Shown piece by piece: positions 14,644 through 17,097 of a stretch of DNA of 17,097 nucleotides. The first letter of the stretch is position 1; each line of letters starts with the position of its first letter. The stretch is from UMGS1851 sp900555605 (lineage in GTDB: Bacteria > Bacillota > Clostridia > UBA1212 > UBA1255). Where the stretch lies: contig CABROF010000052.1 of the NCBI GenBank assembly GCA_902472555.1, positions 1 to 17,097 of the forward strand. Reading direction: 5' to 3'. The notes below the pieces were generated by a model. The model saw only the letters and a list, made by a program, of their open reading frames with translations. It made no database searches and was not told the DNA's origin. Position numbers and translations under genes: made by a program.

Positions 14644-17097
14644 TCAGGCGCCGGCCATTTCATCAATGGTCCGGTCCATCCACGCGTAACGGGCGTTCAG
14701 GTAGTCCTTCAGGCGCTTGATCTGCAGCTCATACGTATCATACTGCATATAGGAATCCGGCTGAGACGCCATGCTCTTTCCGAGCAGATCCCATACCCGG
14801 AAATTCATTTCCTGTGAAGGCCAGATCAGCACTGTCATTTCATCAATGCAAGTCATGGCCTTTTCCATTAAAGGAGCCTTCATTTCATCCCACCTGCGGT
14901 TGAAGCGTTCTACAAAAATCGGATCTTCAAATAAATAATTCATCCAGGTGATCCCCACGTAGCCGTCCTCAGAGCCCACGGTAGCCCAGGTATTTTCCTT
15001 ATAACGCCGGAAGCTTCCGAAGGCTAAATCAAAGTCCCAAATAGGGCCCATCTTTAATTTGCCGCCCTTTTCCTTGATCAGATAGCAGCTGCGCCGAAAG
15101 CAGCAGTCCAGATTGTAGGTCAATTCGTGCATGATGACCCAGTCGATCAGAGAATCTACGTCGATATAGGAATCATAGTCTGTAAGGTTTTTTACCGCCG
15201 CGTCTGCCGCTGCCACATAATCCCGCAGAAATTTCGTTTTCTCCACAGTCAGTTTTGCGGAATCCGGATGCTTAATTGCAATGTGCCTCAGGGTACCTGC
15301 GTGAAAGTAATCCCGCAGATAGACGTCTCCGGTATCCGTACCGCCGACCTCCAGCAGGTAATCCGTATCCGGATCGTCATAATTTTCCTCCATCACAATG
15401 CGCTCCGGCTTTACCTCCAGCTGCTCGCCGATGGTATATACCCCCTGATATGCGCCGTTCACAAACACATCCACCGGATATTGCGTCGTATGATACGGGA
15501 TATGCGTCATCACCTTCCCCATTTCCATGGCCAGATAGCTCTGAATCAGACTCCGGTCGTTATAATTCGCCAGCAATACCCAATTTTTCGAGGCATTCAT
15601 TCCCAAAACCGACGTTTTCTCATCAAACCGGAGTTTATACGGTTTCTTGTCAAAGTTCCAGCTGTAATGACCTCTGCCGCGGATATGAACCGCTGTTTCC
15701 TGAAGAGATTCAAAGCCTCCCGCTGCCGTAGCGCTGTCAATGGAGATGACTGCCCGCAGGTATTCCTCCTGGGAAACCACCTCCGCGCGGTTTTCAATAT
15801 TGATATAAATAACAGGCAGATGATACGTAATCCGTTCCGTTCTGACCCAGTATTTCCGCGTACCGCCTTGTGCATCTGTTACCGTGCAGTATCCGTCCGC
15901 CAGCAAATCGACGCTTCCATTCTCTGCCTGCTTAGAAAAGCGGACCGTGCCTTCGCTCGCTTCTACAAACGGAATCGCCTGCCGCAGCGTCTGATCATCA
16001 GTCAAATAGGACACCGCCAGATAAAGGACATTCCCCCGAACCGTCCAGTACAGAGGCTCCTCAAGAGCACTGTTTTCCTCAGGCCGCAGCCCAAAGGACA
16101 AGATCTTGCCCCGGCCGCTGCCGCCGAGTCCATAATCATGCAGATCCGTTCCATTATAAGTGCAAACGTTCATCAGCTCTGCGGCAGCCACAAGATCCGG
16201 CGCCCCTGCGCCGTCATAGGTGAGTGTGCAAAACGGGGCATCCACCATAAAATCACCGGTTTCAACGCCGGATTCCTGTGCCGCGGAAATCGATATCGCA
16301 CCGCTTTCCCTCGTCTCAACCAGAATGGGAAATTCCGCGTTCAGCGTCCCGGTTACGCGCAGGGATAGCGGAACACGAAATACCGCCTCCTGGGTCAGCA
16401 TAAAATCGCCCTCCAGCGTTACGGTCATTCCGGCAGAAACATGCGGAAGCTGCTCCGGATCCGCCAGGCGGTACAGTTCCTCCTCCGTGCAGACAGTGAC
16501 AGCCAGCGGGTCAATCGCAATCTCATTATACGCAAGCACCTGCAGATAATAATCATGCCGCCCCGCAAAATCGAAAAAGTCCCGTTCCGTCAGAATGCCG
16601 CACGCCGGCGCTTCTGCATAAAACGCCTCCGCCGTCAGCTGCCCTTCGGTGTTATGGATTGCAAGCATTCCCTCCAGATCCGTCTGAAACAGCAGCATGC
16701 CGGAAATAGTCAGGTTCCGGCCATGCAGGGACAAGCCGCAGGGAATTCCGATGACCAGGTCCTGCGCGATAGTAATGTCCTCCGTTAAAATAATATAAGC
16801 ATTGCTGAGCCTGCGGCTGCCAAGGATCTCTGCCAGATATGCACCGCTTCCGGCATAACATGTATGCCCGCCCGCCGCGAAAACGGTAATTCCGTCAAAG
16901 ACAGCGGTATCTTCCACAGCAGTCAGCGATACGGAAGCCGCGGCGCCGGGCTTCAGGGAAATTGCAATAGAAGTACGGTCAATCAGAACCTCCGCCGTTT
17001 CGCCCGTATGCTCCGGCGCTGCATGTGCAGGCGCGGCCCGAAGCGTTCCGTCTATGTAGTGCAGCATGATCTCCGCATTTTCCGCTGTAGCGTTGCT
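14644..17097 (-). CDS. Large CotH-kinase-domain protein, 5' end outside the window
   Basis: The frame is open to the window edge, so the N-terminus is missing; the first internal Met (17067) has no well-spaced ribosome binding site and would leave 807 residues. Counting from that Met, residues about 60-290 are strand-rich with beta-helix-like repeats (AQDLVIGIPCGLSLHG, GDFMLTQEAVFRVPLSL). About 310-415 look like an Ig-like module (KILSFGLRPEEN ending in KYWVRTERITY). About 425-800 form the CotH domain, with RGRG at 459-462, then FDKKPYKLRFDEK, and GPIWDFDLAFGS near 674. CotH proteins are secreted or spore-coat kinases that phosphorylate proteins; the conserved Asp and basic motifs are present here. 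No C-terminal anchor is seen. A terminator follows. Confidence 0.85.
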   Translation of the reverse strand, partial: SNATAENAEIMLHYIDGTLRAAPAHAAPEHTGETAEVLIDRTSIAISLKPGAAASVSLTAVEDTAVFDGITVFAAGGHTCYAGSGAYLAEILGSRRLSNAYIILTEDITIAQDLVIGIPCGLSLHGRNLTISGMLLFQTDLEGMLAIHNTEGQLTAEAFYAEAPACGILTERDFFDFAGRHDYYLQVLAYNEIAIDPLAVTVCTEEELYRLADPEQLPHVSAGMTVTLEGDFMLTQEAVFRVPLSLRVTGTLNAEFPILVETRESGAISISAAQESGVETGDFMVDAPFCTLTYDGAGAPDLVAAAELMNVCTYNGTDLHDYGLGGSGRGKILSFGLRPEENSALEEPLYWTVRGNVLYLAVSYLTDDQTLRQAIPFVEASEGTVRFSKQAENGSVDLLADGYCTVTDAQGGTRKYWVRTERITYHLPVIYINIENRAEVVSQEEYLRAVISIDSATAAGGFESLQETAVHIRGRGHYSWNFDKKPYKLRFDEKTSVLGMNASKNWVLLANYNDRSLIQSYLAMEMGKVMTHIPYHTTQYPVDVFVNGAYQGVYTIGEQLEVKPERIVMEENYDDPDTDYLLEVGGTDTGDVYLRDYFHAGTLRHIAIKHPDSAKLTVEKTKFLRDYVAAADAAVKNLTDYDSYIDVDSLIDWVIMHELTYNLDCCFRRSCYLIKEKGGKLKMGPIWDFDLAFGSFRRYKENTWATVGSEDGYVGITWMNYLFEDPIFVERFNRRWDEMKAPLMEKAMTCIDEMTVLIWPSQEMNFRVWDLLGKSMASQPDSYMQYDTYELQIKRLKDYLNARYAWMDRTIDEMAGA

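Noticed and set aside
14409..14666. 86-codon upstream extension of the M23 endopeptidase
   Set aside because: It crosses a rho-independent terminator and the CotH-domain stop region, is low in protein-like character, and the inner start has GGAGG at ideal spacing.
15127..16368. 413-codon plus-strand frame opposite the CotH-domain gene
   Set aside because: Long only because of GC-rich codon bias on the other strand; its His/Arg/Ile-rich composition is typical of antisense shadows.
1..17097. tRNA genes, CRISPR arrays, att sites
   Set aside because: No regularly spaced repeats, no cloverleaf with a recognisable TTCGA arm, and no direct repeats at the island edges beyond the 2-bp GA at the IS.

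Overview
The window looks like part of a chromosome from a low-to-mid GC Gram-positive anaerobe, most likely a Clostridia (Lachnospiraceae-like) species. The grounds are AGGAGG-type ribosome binding sites, near-consensus sigma-A promoters, an IS30-type element, a CotH-kinase surface-type protein, and a hydrolase / acyltransferase / zinc-ribbon membrane protein operon that I associate with gut Firmicutes. The genus cannot be named from the sequence alone.

Layout. Positions 1-118 hold the promoter and ribosome binding site of a minus-strand gene that leaves the window at its left edge. Positions 121-1328 are a decayed IS30-family insertion sequence with perfect 26-bp terminal repeats; an internal, frame-changing deletion has removed the transposase core. 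Positions about 1438-6427 form a plus-strand, visibly AT-richer accessory block: an AraC-type regulator with a GyrI-like ligand-binding domain, a class I SAM methyltransferase translationally coupled to it, a PcrA/UvrD-like helicase, and a BtrH-like (papain-fold-like) protein of unknown function. A promoter element (23 of 25 bases identical, followed by an identical 12-base -10 block) occurs both before the regulator and before the BtrH-like gene, so the block reads as a small self-contained regulon. A short membrane protein gene, probably frameshifted and truncated, closes the block at about 6820-6895.

From 6947 to the right edge every gene is on the minus strand and the DNA is GC-richer. 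In order of transcription (right to left): a large CotH-domain protein (5' end outside the window) with a terminator; an M23 endopeptidase with a peptidoglycan-binding domain and no signal peptide (phage-endolysin-like); a ribbon-helix-helix DNA-binding protein followed directly by the disaggregase ClpB, behind a consensus promoter flanked by repeated AT-rich motifs; then a three-gene overlapping operon of an HSL-type alpha/beta hydrolase, a condensation-fold (alcohol acetyltransferase-like) acyltransferase and a zinc-ribbon polytopic membrane protein (DUF6320-like).

How they fit. The plus-strand block sits between minus-strand genes, with an IS at one edge and a broken gene at the other, which suggests an acquired island. 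The most unusual items are the duplicated promoter linking regulator, methyltransferase, helicase and BtrH-like protein, and the RHH protein as a candidate private regulator of clpB. No tRNA, rRNA, CRISPR array or origin was seen.
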